A DNA stretch of 64,000 bases from Pseudomonas sp. BCA17 (GCF_004519405.1 NZ_SGWI01000002.1:124001-188000), one strand, 5' to 3'; positions 15,956-23,622 are shown, counted from the first letter of the stretch. Numbers and translations are program-made. Notes: generated by a model not told the origin, from the sequence alone.

Positions 15956-16176
15956 GCGGAAACATCCTGGGCATGTGCCAGAGATGCCTTCAAGTGATTG
16001 AGGCATGCCCGGCGGAATTGAGATTTGGATACCTGCGAGTATTGGCCGCCAATCAGAAGGGCGGCATTCATCGCGGCAGACTGGTTCACGTCGTGGTGTC
16101 GCGACACCTTTTCAGGCTCTACGGAAAGTGTCGCGACACCCCCATAACTATTGACTGCGGTGGCGTTATTGGTCAT
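15952..16176 (-). CDS. Phage regulatory-position (cII locus) protein, unknown
   Basis: 74 residues (MTNNATAVNSYGGVATLSVEPEKVSRHHDVNQSAAMNAALLIGGQYSQVSKSQFRRACLNHLKASLAHAQDVSA). It lies between cro and the replication initiator, the cII/cI-accessory slot. GAGGTG stands upstream of ATG 16176, and its stop overlaps the next start (ATGA). I see no clear helix-turn-helix; it could be a short DNA-binding or unrelated early protein. Confidence 0.6.
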   Translation of the reverse strand: MTNNATAVNSYGGVATLSVEPEKVSRHHDVNQSAAMNAALLIGGQYSQVSKSQFRRACLNHLKASLAHAQDVSA

Positions 16177-16202
16177 TATTCACCTCGAAATGAAGCTGTA
16201 CT

Positions 16203-16229
16203 GAACCGCCCTGCCAGGCGGTTTTTTTA
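16203..16229 (+). terminator. Plus-strand terminator opposite the early right operon
   Basis: AACCGCC/GGCGGTT stem with a 6-base loop followed by seven T residues on the plus strand, between cro and the cII-position gene (both minus strand). Read on the minus strand there is no T tract, so it works only for plus-strand transcripts, i.e. an RNA antisense to 15952-16176. This recalls lambda OOP RNA. Confidence 0.7.
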
Positions 16230-16332
16230 TGTCTGCGATTTGGGCACTGTATGAATTAACAGCTGCCCTAATTCACTATCGGTTTATGCTGTGCGGTCGG
16301 ATAATTGCCGCCACTGCCAATTTCTGGGCACC

Positions 16333-16524
16333 TCAAGCAGCCTTGCGCTTTGCCTTTGCTACTTTTTTGTGGAGGGCCACGATGGCAGTCCCAACCTCGT
16401 AGCTAACAGTGCTGCCCTTGGTGATTCTGAAAATCGTGGGCTGAGTCGTGCCGCACTGCTTAGCGATGCGCTCCTGGCTCCAGCCTTGCTCAGTCAAATA
16501 GCCGAGCATCTCTGTAATGGTCAT
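16333..16524 (-). CDS. Cro-like repressor
   Basis: 63 residues with a helix-turn-helix MLGYLTEQGWSQERIAKQCGTTQPTIFRITKGSTVSYEVGTAIVALHKK (turn at about residues 17-36). It is transcribed divergently from the CI gene across a 99-base region with promoter and operator sequences, the standard lambdoid switch. It should repress the CI promoter and early transcription after induction. The basic tail (KKVAKAKRKAA) fits DNA binding. Confidence 0.85.
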   Translation of the reverse strand: MTITEMLGYLTEQGWSQERIAKQCGTTQPTIFRITKGSTVSYEVGTAIVALHKKVAKAKRKAA

Positions 16525-16545
16525 AAGGGCCTACTAATGCGATTT

Positions 16546-16564
16546 GTAATATCTGCGATAATAC
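16546..16564. promoter_or_regulatory. CI/Cro operator overlapping PR -10
   Basis: An inverted repeat GTAATATC-TGC-GATAATAC, arms of 8 with one mismatch and a 3-base spacer. It overlaps the -10 box of the divergent cro promoter. A half-related sequence (GAATTACATC) follows at 16571-16580, suggesting a second site. Confidence 0.65.
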
Positions 16565-16586
16565 GCAACCGAATTACATCAAGCAA
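16558..16586 (-). promoter_or_regulatory. PR-like promoter for cro and the replication/late operon
   Basis: On the minus strand TTGCTT (16586-16581) and TATTAT (16563-16558) are separated by exactly 17 bases. The -10 lies inside the inverted-repeat operator, so CI or Cro bound there would block it. Confidence 0.65.
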
Positions 16587-16623
16587 TACACTTCGACCTC
16601 CTTTAATACGCCGGGTCGAAACG

Positions 16624-17265
16624 ATGACGATCGCAGTGCGTCTGCGCACGAAAATGATGGAAAAGGATTTATCGGAAAACGAGCTGGGCCGCAGATCGGG
16701 AGTGCCTCAGCCAACAATTCATAGAATCTTGAACGGCGATAGCACCACTCCACGAAAGGCAACTCTTGAAAAACTCGCCAGGGCTTTGGGGGTTACGCCT
16801 GAATGGCTGTTGTTTGGCCCTGCCCACGGGAATGTGTTATCTGTTGCGCAACCCTACAAGGAAGCCAAGGAGTATCCTTTGATAAGCTGGGTAGCTGCAG
16901 GTGCGTGGGCAGAGTCTTGTGATAACGGGCATCCTCATGAAAGGATCGCAAGCGACGTAAATGCTGGTCCAAACGGCTATTGGCTTGAGGTCCAGGGGGA
17001 TTCAATGACGCCTGTCCAGGGGAATGGCTTCACTCCAGGAATGCGGGTGCTTATCAAGCCGGAAGACTTCGATCTGGTGAGCGGCAAGTTCTACATCGCC
17101 CGCCTACGGCGCGACGGCGAGAAAACGCTCAAGCAATATGTGAGAGACGCCGGTGTCGGATATCTGAAGCCGCTTAATCCCGACTACCAAATGCTCGTAA
17201 TGGATGACTCTGTGGAGATTATCGGTCGTGTAGTGGATGTGAAGTACCCAAATTCCTTCCTGTAG
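16624..17265 (+). CDS. CI-like prophage repressor, LexA/S24 family
   Basis: 213 residues from ATG 16624; upstream codons in frame lie in the operator region and overlap cro, so a longer start is unlikely. N-terminal XRE helix-turn-helix (LSENELGRRSGVPQPTIHRILNGDS, about 17-40), then linker, then an S24 autoprotease: cleavage pair A92-G93 (VAAGAW), nucleophile S127 (GDSM) and catalytic Lys (K167 or K170 in GEKTLKQY). RecA* stimulated self-cleavage during the SOS response should induce the prophage. It maintains lysogeny by repressing PR and PL. Confidence 0.95.
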   Translation: MTIAVRLRTKMMEKDLSENELGRRSGVPQPTIHRILNGDSTTPRKATLEKLARALGVTPEWLLFGPAHGNVLSVAQPYKEAKEYPLISWVAAGAWAESCDNGHPHERIASDVNAGPNGYWLEVQGDSMTPVQGNGFTPGMRVLIKPEDFDLVSGKFYIARLRRDGEKTLKQYVRDAGVGYLKPLNPDYQMLVMDDSVEIIGRVVDVKYPNSFL

Positions 17266-17286
17266 CTGCTTACCCTCCTCAATGCG

Positions 17287-17314
17287 AAATCCCGCCAAGC
17301 TGCGGGATTTTTTT
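17287..17314 (+). terminator. Terminator after the CI gene
   Basis: Perfect 9-base-pair stem AAATCCCGC/GCGGGATTT with a 6-base loop and a run of eight or more T residues, 21 bases after the repressor stop. It separates CI transcription from the PL-like promoter downstream. Confidence 0.88.
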
Positions 17315-17355
17315 TGGTTCGATCAAAAATCTATTCGCTTTTGCATTAATACAGC

Positions 17356-17384
17356 TTGACCCTTTTAATTCGCTTCCGTATTGT
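17356..17384 (+). promoter_or_regulatory. PL-like early promoter
   Basis: TTGACC at 17356-17361 and TATTGT at 17379-17384 with a 17-base spacer match the sigma-70 consensus well. It faces the plus-strand early operon that ends with xis and int. Confidence 0.7.
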
Positions 17385-17681
17385 TCGCTCCATCGCCGGA
17401 TAACAACCGGCCAGGTGGAAGGCAGCGATGAACCGGCCTCAACGGTTCAGAGGGTTGGCAACTGACCCGGGCGTGCAGCGTAAAGCGCCAAGACAGTTAT
17501 CCAGCGGGGTAAGCCGCGGCTGGAGGAACAATTTGATGGGGCCGGCGACCACGCCAGCAGCGGGAAACTGGCCAACATCGCTGACGCAACAAACCCGACC
17601 TGTCGCCAGTAGCGAGGTCGGGGTTTCACCGACTGGCCTTGGCGACAGGACCAGACGGGAAACCAACCGGGAGTCACAACG
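17385..17681 (+). other. Untranslated leader of the early plus-strand operon
   Basis: No credible gene in about 300 bases. It contains several hairpins: an imperfect CCAGC...GCTGG at 17501-17523 and a longer AACCCGACCT/AGGTCGGGGTT stem at about 17590-17625 without a T tract. In lambdoid phages this part of the early transcript carries antitermination (nut-like) and attenuating elements; which of these are functional here is unknown. Confidence 0.45.
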
Positions 17682-18062
17682 ATGGACGAAATCATCAGCG
17701 GCGCATGGAAGGGTCATCTCGGACGCGGCCTTGCGCCAAAAGAAGTTCAGTACCTACTCGGCACTGCCCAGGGCATGACGGCCAAGGAGATTGCCCGCCA
17801 GTTCGACGTGGCGGCCTGCACCGTGGCCAAGCGCCTTTCTTGCGCAATGTTCAAGCTTGGCGTGACCCGCCAGACCGCCGCTGTTGCCGAGGCCATGCGC
17901 CGACAAATCATCTCACCAGTGTGCTTTGTTCTGGCCAGTCTGATCGCCATGCACTCAATGATCGGTGACGACGCTATGCGCCGTGATCGCCGAACGCCAG
18001 AGCGCCGTACCGCCCAGGTACGAATGGTGCGCCAGGCTGAACGACCAACGCTCACCGCCTAA
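17682..18062 (+). CDS. LuxR-type helix-turn-helix phage regulator
   Basis: 126 residues, first gene of the early plus-strand operon, starting at ATG 17682 after GGGAG. Residues about 15-70 form a GerE/LuxR C-terminal DNA-binding domain (LAPKEVQYLLGTAQGMTAKEIARQFDVAACTVAKRLSCAMFKLGVTRQTAAVAEAMRR). There is no receiver or ligand-binding domain. A hydrophobic stretch (VCFVLASLIAMHSM) and an Arg-rich tail follow. It probably modulates early or host gene expression; target unknown. Confidence 0.7.
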   Translation: MDEIISGAWKGHLGRGLAPKEVQYLLGTAQGMTAKEIARQFDVAACTVAKRLSCAMFKLGVTRQTAAVAEAMRRQIISPVCFVLASLIAMHSMIGDDAMRRDRRTPERRTAQVRMVRQAERPTLTA

Positions 18063-18283
18063 ACGAAAGCATCACCTCTGCCCATTCGTTGAGTGGGCTT
18101 TGGGATGCGGACGCCAACCCAGCAGACGCTGGACACCTGCATGCAACAAACCTTTAGAGCGGTGGCCACTGCCAACCCAGTGAGCGAACAACGGAGGATT
18201 GGCAGCCATGTAAAAGCACAGATTCCGGCGCTGCCCAGATGGCACTGCTGGCTTGTCACGTACGGCGGCGTTCGTGACAGAAC

Positions 18284-18315
18284 GAAAAAGCCCGGTTCCG
18301 ACCGGGCTTTTTTTC
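18284..18315 (+). terminator. Terminator in the early operon
   Basis: AAAAAGCCCGG/CCGGGCTTTTTTT with a 6-base loop. Because A residues precede and T residues follow the stem it could work in both directions. It lies between the LuxR-type gene and the next gene at 18416. The surrounding 18063-18415 has no convincing gene; a GGAGG followed by ATG TAA (start-stop) occurs at 18195-18213. Confidence 0.75.
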
Positions 18316-18415
18316 GCCTCGCCTTTATCCGTCAGCACCCTCCCCTGCGCCCAACAGCAACCGGCAGGTGGTCAGGGTGCTGACGAATAAACGCAACCCA
18401 CCATAAGGAGTCGTG

Positions 18416-18778
18416 ATGAACCAAGTCATTCGCCAAAAACAAGCGGTCCGGCAGGCGTTGCGGGATCGGTTTGCACTGTCCACCTCGGAGATGTACGTGA
18501 TAATCGGTCGCGAAGAACCTGTGAAGGTGCCCCGCTTCAACGTGGTGCCGCTCGTCAAGAACCTATTCGACGTGGTCGAGCGCTCCACCGGCGTTTCTCG
18601 TGGCGCCCGCACCGGCCATGACGGCGCCTGCCAGTATGCCGACCAGCTTGAGGGCAACGCGGACTTCTTCGAGGCGGCCAAGGCCACGTCAAAGCGTTTC
18701 GGGTGGCGCATGGTGCGCTGGACAGCCGGTTTCGCGGCCATGTTGGTGTTGTTCGCCTACTTCGGTGCACAGCCATGA
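18416..18778 (+). CDS. Phage early protein with C-terminal membrane anchor
   Basis: 120 residues from ATG 18416, with AAGGAG 7 bases upstream. Mostly soluble and basic (MNQVIRQKQAVRQALRDRFALSTSEMYVIIGREEPVKVPRF...), ending with one transmembrane helix (about 100-117, FGWRMVRWTAGFAAMLVLFAYFG). A tail-anchored topology is suggested. I do not recognise the family. Its TGA overlaps the next ATG (ATGA). Confidence 0.65.
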   Translation: MNQVIRQKQAVRQALRDRFALSTSEMYVIIGREEPVKVPRFNVVPLVKNLFDVVERSTGVSRGARTGHDGACQYADQLEGNADFFEAAKATSKRFGWRMVRWTAGFAAMLVLFAYFGAQP

Positions 18779-19089
18779 TCGGCGAACCGATGCCCAACCC
18801 GAAGGACGCAGTGATCGCGGATCTCAATCGTCAAATGGATGCCTTCTTCGGCGCCGGGCGAAGCGTGCAGGAAGTCGCCCAGGGCGTAAGTGGCGTGAAG
18901 GATGGCACCTACGGCGGTGGTCACAGCAGCAAGCTGCGCGCCGAGCGTGATCGTCTTGCGCCTGGGCTCAAGCAGTTGGCTGAGATCGGCACCTCGATCA
19001 ACAAGGCCGCAGCAGCAATTGGTATCGACCACAAGCGCGCCAGGCTTATCGCCCGTGAGAACGGCTTCAAGTTCAGCGACAACCCATGA
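18775..19089 (+). CDS. Phage early protein with helix-turn-helix-like C-terminus
   Basis: 104 residues from ATG 18775, overlapping the previous stop (ATGA); an in-frame ATG at 18790 is an alternative. The C-terminal half LAEIGTSINKAAAAIGIDHKRARLIARENGFKF has the spacing of a helix-turn-helix. The N-terminal half has PKDAVIADLNRQMDAFFGAGRSVQEVAQGVSGVKDGTYGGG. Possibly a DNA-binding early protein. Confidence 0.6.
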   Translation: MIGEPMPNPKDAVIADLNRQMDAFFGAGRSVQEVAQGVSGVKDGTYGGGHSSKLRAERDRLAPGLKQLAEIGTSINKAAAAIGIDHKRARLIARENGFKFSDNP

Positions 19090-19271
19090 AGCGAATCAGT
19101 AACCAGGTGCGCCAGCGCCTTCGTCAATCGCAATTCAACCTCCCCCCAAGCGGCCTGTCGGCCATCCCGGAGAAACAGCCATGTCCACAGCAACCAATAC
19201 CGCCGAGTTCCTCGAAGAGCTTAACGGCGGCGCTTTCGCCAGCCAAATCGGCCACGCCATCTCTGAAGTAG
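19086..19271 (+). CDS. Doubtful small coupled reading frame
   Basis: 61 codons; ATG overlaps the preceding stop (ATGA), and the first 30 codons (MKRISNQVRQRLRQSQFNLPPSGLS) fill the gap before the next gene. The second half lies out of frame over the well-supported gene at 19181 and reads as Pro/Ser/Ala low-complexity. It may be a short basic peptide or chance. Confidence 0.3.
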   Translation: MKRISNQVRQRLRQSQFNLPPSGLSAIPEKQPCPQQPIPPSSSKSLTAALSPAKSATPSLK

Positions 19272-19528
19272 CCGGCGGCGTTGTTGACCACGGCAAGGCC
19301 GGCAAGCTGGTCATCACCCTCGACTTCAGCCAGATCGGCGAATCCCATCAGGTAAAGATCAAGCACAAGCTCGACTACAAGGTGCCGACCAAGCGCGGTA
19401 CCCGAAGCGAAAACACCAGCCTCGACACGCCCATGCACGTGGGCACCGGTGGCCGCGTGACGCTGTTCGCCGAGAAGCATGACCAGCTCTTCACCCGCGA
19501 AGACGCGCCAATCCCAAAGCGCACCTGA
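19181..19528 (+). CDS. Conserved phage early protein next to DUF2303 gene
   Basis: 115 residues (MSTATNTAEFLEELNGGAFASQIGHAISEVAGGVVDHGKAGKLVITLDFSQIGESHQVKIKHKLDYKVP...). GGAG lies upstream of ATG 19181. The beta-rich middle and pairing with a YfdQ-like gene downstream are common in Pseudomonas and Burkholderia prophages. Function unknown. Confidence 0.7.
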   Translation: MSTATNTAEFLEELNGGAFASQIGHAISEVAGGVVDHGKAGKLVITLDFSQIGESHQVKIKHKLDYKVPTKRGTRSENTSLDTPMHVGTGGRVTLFAEKHDQLFTREDAPIPKRT

Positions 19529-19570
19529 ACTACAGACCACCCTCCCCTCCGCAATCCAAGGAAATAACCG

Positions 19571-20386
19571 ATGTCACTTACCAAAGATGCACTTCAGCTC
19601 ATCAACGCGAATGCCCTGGACGCCGCCGGCAAGACTCTGGCGACGCTGATCCCGACTGTGGTGCTGTCGGAAGATGCGAAAATAGTCGATCTGGAACGCT
19701 TCCAGGACGGGCGCAGCCGCTTCCGTGGCACCTACAGCACCCACTCGCTGGCAGACTTCAGCGCCTACGTGGTTGAGCGTGCAGCGCTTGGCGCGCGGGG
19801 CTTTATTGACCAAGACGCAATGAGCTGTGTCCTGCTGTTCAACCTGGGCACCACCGGCGAACCCGGCCACGCCGATGACCGCGCCGTGCTCAAGCTGAAG
19901 CCAACCGCCGGCTACACCGCCGCCCAGCAAATCGGCGGGCGCGGCATCAGCCAGAAAGACCTCAGCGATTGGATCGAAGACTGGCATCAGTACCTCACCC
20001 CAGTTGATGAGGCAGGCGACCCAATCCCGGTGGCCAAGGCAATCGCCGCCGTGCGCACCATCACCATCAAGGCTTCCAGCGAATCGGAAACCACAGTTGG
20101 CGAGACCGGCGCCAGCCGCAGCGCGATGGACCAAATCGAGGCCCGCAGCAAAGAAACCCTGCCGGTCTCCCTGCAGTTCAGCACCATCCCGTTCGAGGGT
20201 CTGACCGAACAAGTCATCACGCTGCGCCTGTCGGTCATCACCAGCGGCTCGCAACCAGTGCTGAAACTGCGCTGGGTTGGTGAAGAGGTTCAACGCGAAG
20301 ACATCGCGCAGGAGTTCAAGGCGGTTCTTCAGGAAAAAATCGGCGAGGCTGCCGTCCTGTCGCTGGGCGCGTTCGATCCGAAGTAA
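19571..20386 (+). CDS. DUF2303 (YfdQ) family protein
   Basis: 271 residues, full length for the family. Signature features are the N-terminal half with KIVDLERFQDGRSRFRGTYSTHSLADFSAYVV, the NLGTTGEPGHADDRAVLKLKPTAGY segment, DLSDWIEDW, and the C-terminal LPVSLQFSTIPFEGLTEQVITLRLSVIT. E. coli YfdQ is a cryptic-prophage protein without an assigned role. It lies in the early operon 42 bases after the previous gene. Confidence 0.85.
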   Translation: MSLTKDALQLINANALDAAGKTLATLIPTVVLSEDAKIVDLERFQDGRSRFRGTYSTHSLADFSAYVVERAALGARGFIDQDAMSCVLLFNLGTTGEPGHADDRAVLKLKPTAGYTAAQQIGGRGISQKDLSDWIEDWHQYLTPVDEAGDPIPVAKAIAAVRTITIKASSESETTVGETGASRSAMDQIEARSKETLPVSLQFSTIPFEGLTEQVITLRLSVITSGSQPVLKLRWVGEEVQREDIAQEFKAVLQEKIGEAAVLSLGAFDPK

Positions 20387-20390
20387 CAAT

Positions 20391-20410
20391 CAGGCCGGGA
20401 GACCGGCCTG
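20391..20410. terminator. Perfect hairpin between convergent genes
   Basis: CAGGCCGG-GAGA-CCGGCCTG, an 8-base-pair perfect stem, lies 4 bases after the DUF2303 stop and 44 bases from the end of the convergent secreted-protein gene. It lacks a T tract, so it may protect 3' ends or pause transcription more than terminate it. Confidence 0.45.
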
Positions 20411-20453
20411 CCTCCCACCCTACTCGCTGCATCCGGTCACCGGAGGGCGGCGC

Positions 20454-20942
20454 CTACTTCATGAGAACGTGAATTTCATACCCTTTACCATTCGGCCAAT
20501 CATCGCGAAGAACATTAATTACTCCCGAGCCAGCTTCGGACGTCGCCGGCTGCCCCGACATAATAGCCTTCGTGATGACGACAGGAAGTTTCGCTCCCAA
20601 TGCCTTTTGAGAAAGGACGCTTGATGCCGAAACCAGTGCTTTCGTTGCAGCATCCTTTGATTTTGGTTTGAAGTAGTTCAGCACGAGATAAACCTGGGTA
20701 GGCGAGACGACGCTTCCCTCCACGTAATACGCAAGGTTGTTCGGTAATGGATTTCCAGAGCCGATATCCAGGTAATCACTTGAGCACCCCCAAGTCCCAT
20801 CTTCTAGATCGCGCCACGTTCCGCCAGACAGTGAAGATCCAGACAGCAACGAACATGCTTGAGACGGGCTGCTCACTTTCAGGTCTGCAAAACAGTTGAC
20901 TGACGCCAGCAGCAATAACGGCGCGATTATCAGCTTCTGCAT
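20454..20942 (-). CDS. Secreted protein, second probable moron
   Basis: 162 residues from ATG 20942, preceded by AGGAGA. A signal peptide (MQKLIIAPLLLLASVNCFA) directs export; the Cys at position 16 is inside the signal, not at a lipobox. The mature protein has Cys at about 29 and 50 and an overall mixed composition; I do not recognise a domain with certainty. It is oriented against the surrounding plus-strand early operon and is more AT-rich than its neighbours, so it is probably expressed from its own promoter in the lysogen. Confidence 0.65.
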   Translation of the reverse strand: MQKLIIAPLLLLASVNCFADLKVSSPSQACSLLSGSSLSGGTWRDLEDGTWGCSSDYLDIGSGNPLPNNLAYYVEGSVVSPTQVYLVLNYFKPKSKDAATKALVSASSVLSQKALGAKLPVVITKAIMSGQPATSEAGSGVINVLRDDWPNGKGYEIHVLMK

Positions 20943-21025
20943 GAACCTTCTCCTTGATCCGGCTCCATGCCGGTCACCCGTAATACCCCATATCAACGAA
21001 TCACGCCAGCCGGCGAGGATCCCCT

Positions 21026-21883
21026 ATGCCTCCCTACAAATTGTCCGGGACGACGGTCGTCAGCTTTTCCGGCGGACGCACCAGCGCCTACATGCTGCGC
21101 CAGGTGCTGGACAACAACGAAGACCTGAGCGATCTGGTCGTCACCTTCGCCAATACCGGAAAGGAACACCCGGCCACTCTGGAGTTCGTTCGGGAATGCG
21201 CCGAGCGCTGGGCCGTGCCGATTGTCTGGCTGGAGTTTCGCGACGATGACGCAGGATATTCGGTAGTGGATTACGTCACTGCCAGCCGCCAGGGCGAACC
21301 GTTCGAAGCCCTGATCCGCAAACGCAAGTACCTGCCCAACCCTGTGACCAGGTTCTGCACCATCGACCTCAAGATCCGCATCATCCACAAGTATCTCCGC
21401 AGCCTGGGCCTTTCGACCGAGGAAGCGCCGGTGGACATGATGACCGGCATTCGCGCCGACGAGCCGCGCCGGGTGGTGAAGATCAGGCACCGAAAAAGTA
21501 CCAGCGAAAGCAAGTGGGCCACGATGGTGATGCCGCTGGCTGACGCTGGTGTCGGCGTCCAGGACGTGACCGACTTCTGGGCCGGCCAACCCTTCGACCT
21601 GATGCTACCCACCATCAACGGCAGAACGCTGGAAGGCAACTGCGACCTTTGCTTCCTCAAAGGCGCCAAGCAGGTCTATTCGATCATCGCCAGCGACCGG
21701 CCCAAGGCCGAGTGGTGGGCGCGCATGGAGAGCTCAGTGGTGTCCGGCGGCAAGTTCACCGGTGACGGGGCCAGATTCCGCACTGACCGCCCGAGCTACC
21801 AGCAGATGCTCGACTACTCCGATACCCAATTCGACATGTTCGCCGATCACGACGAGGCAATCGACTGCTTCTGCGGCGACTGA
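21026..21883 (+). CDS. PP-loop (PAPS-reductase-like) phage protein
   Basis: 285 residues. N-terminal PP-loop SFSGGRTS (13-20) binds the phosphates of ATP or PAPS, followed by VTFANTGKEHPATLEFVREC, typical of the phosphoadenylyl-sulfate reductase/DndC-like superfamily. Cysteines at 111 (RFCTIDLK), 206 and 209 (NCDLC), 281 and 283 (CFC) could hold an Fe-S cluster. It does not look like an assimilatory CysH. The start (ATG 21026) shares an identical 16-base ribosome-binding module with the next gene, a cytosine-C5 methyltransferase, 9 bases downstream. A role in DNA or tRNA modification is possible. Confidence 0.8.
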   Translation: MPPYKLSGTTVVSFSGGRTSAYMLRQVLDNNEDLSDLVVTFANTGKEHPATLEFVRECAERWAVPIVWLEFRDDDAGYSVVDYVTASRQGEPFEALIRKRKYLPNPVTRFCTIDLKIRIIHKYLRSLGLSTEEAPVDMMTGIRADEPRRVVKIRHRKSTSESKWATMVMPLADAGVGVQDVTDFWAGQPFDLMLPTINGRTLEGNCDLCFLKGAKQVYSIIASDRPKAEWWARMESSVVSGGKFTGDGARFRTDRPSYQQMLDYSDTQFDMFADHDEAIDCFCGD

Positions 21884-21892
21884 GGATCCCCT

Positions 21893-23578
21893 ATGCCCGA
21901 TATCACCTACGGCTCTGTGTGCAGCGGCATCGAAGCCGCGACACAGGCCTGGCACCCGCTGGGCATGCGCGCCGCCTGGTTCGCCGAGATCGAACCGTTC
22001 CCCTCGGCGGTCCTGGCCCACCACTACCCCGACGTGCCGAACCACGGCGACATGACCAAGCTGGCCGCCCTGGTGCGGGCCGGAAAGATCCCGGCGCCGG
22101 ACGTGCTGGTCGGCGGCACCCCGTGCCAGGCCTTCAGCGTTGCCGGTATGCGGGAAGGCCTCACCGACCCACGCGGCGCCCTCACCATCAAATACGTGGA
22201 GCTTGCAGATGCAGTTGACTATGTTCGCGCCGGCCAGCGAAAGCCCGCCAGCGTCATCGTCTGGGAAAACGTCCCCGGCGTCCTCAGCGACAAAGGGAAC
22301 GCCTTCGGATGCTTTCTTGGCGCGCTTGCTGGGGAAGACTGCGAGCTGCAGCCTCCAGGGAAGAAATGGCAGGACGCTGGTTGTGTGTATGGACCCAAAA
22401 GAACAATCGCGTGGCGGGTCCTGGACGCCCAATATTTCGGCCTGGCCCAACGACGCCGTCGTGTGTTCGTTGTCGCAAGTGCTCGAGACGGGTTCGATCC
22501 CACCGAGGTACTTTTTGAGCGCGAAGGCGTGCGCCGGGATACTGCGCCGCGCCGAGGCGAGGGGCAAGACGTTACCGGAACAGCTCCTTTCGGCCCTGCA
22601 CTCCAGTGCGGATGTGGATCCGTCTTCGCTGAATCCCTAGGCCAATACGGCTGCCCGAACTGCGAAGGCGATGAAGGGCCGGCGGTGTCAATGTTCGGCG
22701 GGATACCGGCGTTCGGCGGTCACGGCCTGGAAGGATCAGTTGAGCGATCCGCCACGCTTACCGCGAAGGACACCCGCCTGGACGTGGAAAGCGAAACGTT
22801 CTTCGTGGCGCCGACACTCGCTGGCGGCGGACGCAAGTCCGGAGGGTACTCGCTCGACGACATTCCAATCACTGCCCCGACACTTCGCGCCCAAGCACAA
22901 AGCAGCCACCGAGCCGACTCTGAAGCATTCATCGTGGCTGGCACACTGCAGGCCAGTGGCAAGGCGGCCGGAAGCGCCACTCAGCAGGATGCCGAATCGG
23001 GCCTGCTGGTCGTGCACGGCACGCAAGACCCTGGCATCAGCGACAAGCTCGCCTTTGCCCTGGGCCGAAACAACGGCCAGGAAAACGCTGTGCTGGCCTT
23101 CTCCTGCAAGGATCACGGCGCCGACGCTGGGGAGATCGCCCCCACCCTGCGCGCCATGAATCACTCGGGTAGCCACGCCAACGCAGGCGGCCAGATCGCC
23201 GTCTGCATCACCGGCGACATCACCCATACGCTGAAAGCTGAAGGGTTCGATGGGAGTGAGGACGGAACAGGCCGCGGGCAGCCGATAGTCGCATGCCGCG
23301 ACGTAGCCCAGACCTTGACCAGCAACTACGGCAAGCAAGTCGACAACACAGACTCATCCCTGGGCCCCAACGTTGTGTCTTCCACCAGTTCTGTCCGTCG
23401 ACTCACTCCCCGCGAGTGCGAACGCCTTCAGGGCATGGCCGACGATTACACCCAGATCCCCTGGCGCGGCAAGCCAGCCAGTGAGTGCCCGGACGGACCC
23501 CGCTACAAGGCGATCGGCAACAGCAAGGCCGTCACCGTGGTTCGCTGGATCGGCCGGCGCCTTCTGCAACAACTCTGA
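21893..23578 (+). CDS. Cytosine-C5 DNA methyltransferase with large inserted target domain
   Basis: 561 residues. Motif I SGIEAATQAW, motif IV GTPCQAFSVAG with catalytic C78, motif VI ENV (125-127), motif VIII QRRRRVFVVAS, and a C-terminal RLTPRECERLQGM plus motif X GNSKAVTVVRWIGRRL. Between VIII and IX lies an insertion of roughly 290 residues holding a zinc-ribbon-like CGC...CPNC (C239, C241, C254, C257) and a run of diverged repeats with a T-L core (SATLTAK, APTLAGG, APTLRAQ, AGTLQAS, APTLRAM, THTLKAE, AQTLTSN). No restriction gene is nearby, so it is probably a solitary anti-restriction methyltransferase. Confidence 0.92.
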   Translation: MPDITYGSVCSGIEAATQAWHPLGMRAAWFAEIEPFPSAVLAHHYPDVPNHGDMTKLAALVRAGKIPAPDVLVGGTPCQAFSVAGMREGLTDPRGALTIKYVELADAVDYVRAGQRKPASVIVWENVPGVLSDKGNAFGCFLGALAGEDCELQPPGKKWQDAGCVYGPKRTIAWRVLDAQYFGLAQRRRRVFVVASARDGFDPTEVLFEREGVRRDTAPRRGEGQDVTGTAPFGPALQCGCGSVFAESLGQYGCPNCEGDEGPAVSMFGGIPAFGGHGLEGSVERSATLTAKDTRLDVESETFFVAPTLAGGGRKSGGYSLDDIPITAPTLRAQAQSSHRADSEAFIVAGTLQASGKAAGSATQQDAESGLLVVHGTQDPGISDKLAFALGRNNGQENAVLAFSCKDHGADAGEIAPTLRAMNHSGSHANAGGQIAVCITGDITHTLKAEGFDGSEDGTGRGQPIVACRDVAQTLTSNYGKQVDNTDSSLGPNVVSSTSSVRRLTPRECERLQGMADDYTQIPWRGKPASECPDGPRYKAIGNSKAVTVVRWIGRRLLQQL

Positions 23579-23622
23579 ACTCCCCCACTCCACCGCCCGG
23601 CATGGCCCGGCAAGGACTCCCC

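Noticed and set aside
18195..18213. GGAGG followed by ATG TAA, a start-stop signal
   Set aside because: Could be a regulatory start-stop element, but the spacing is long and there is no coupled downstream gene, so chance is as likely.
18093..18383. Possible small gene (MRTPTQQTLDTCMQQ...) in the early leader
   Set aside because: It reads straight through the terminator at 18284-18315 and has no good ribosome-binding site; left as untranslated leader.
19574..20389. 271-codon minus-strand frame opposite the DUF2303 gene
   Set aside because: Exact mirror length of a well-supported plus-strand gene; antisense shadow.
22140..22640. 166-codon frame inside the methyltransferase gene
   Set aside because: Out-of-frame shadow; no family resemblance and the methyltransferase frame is clearly coding across it.
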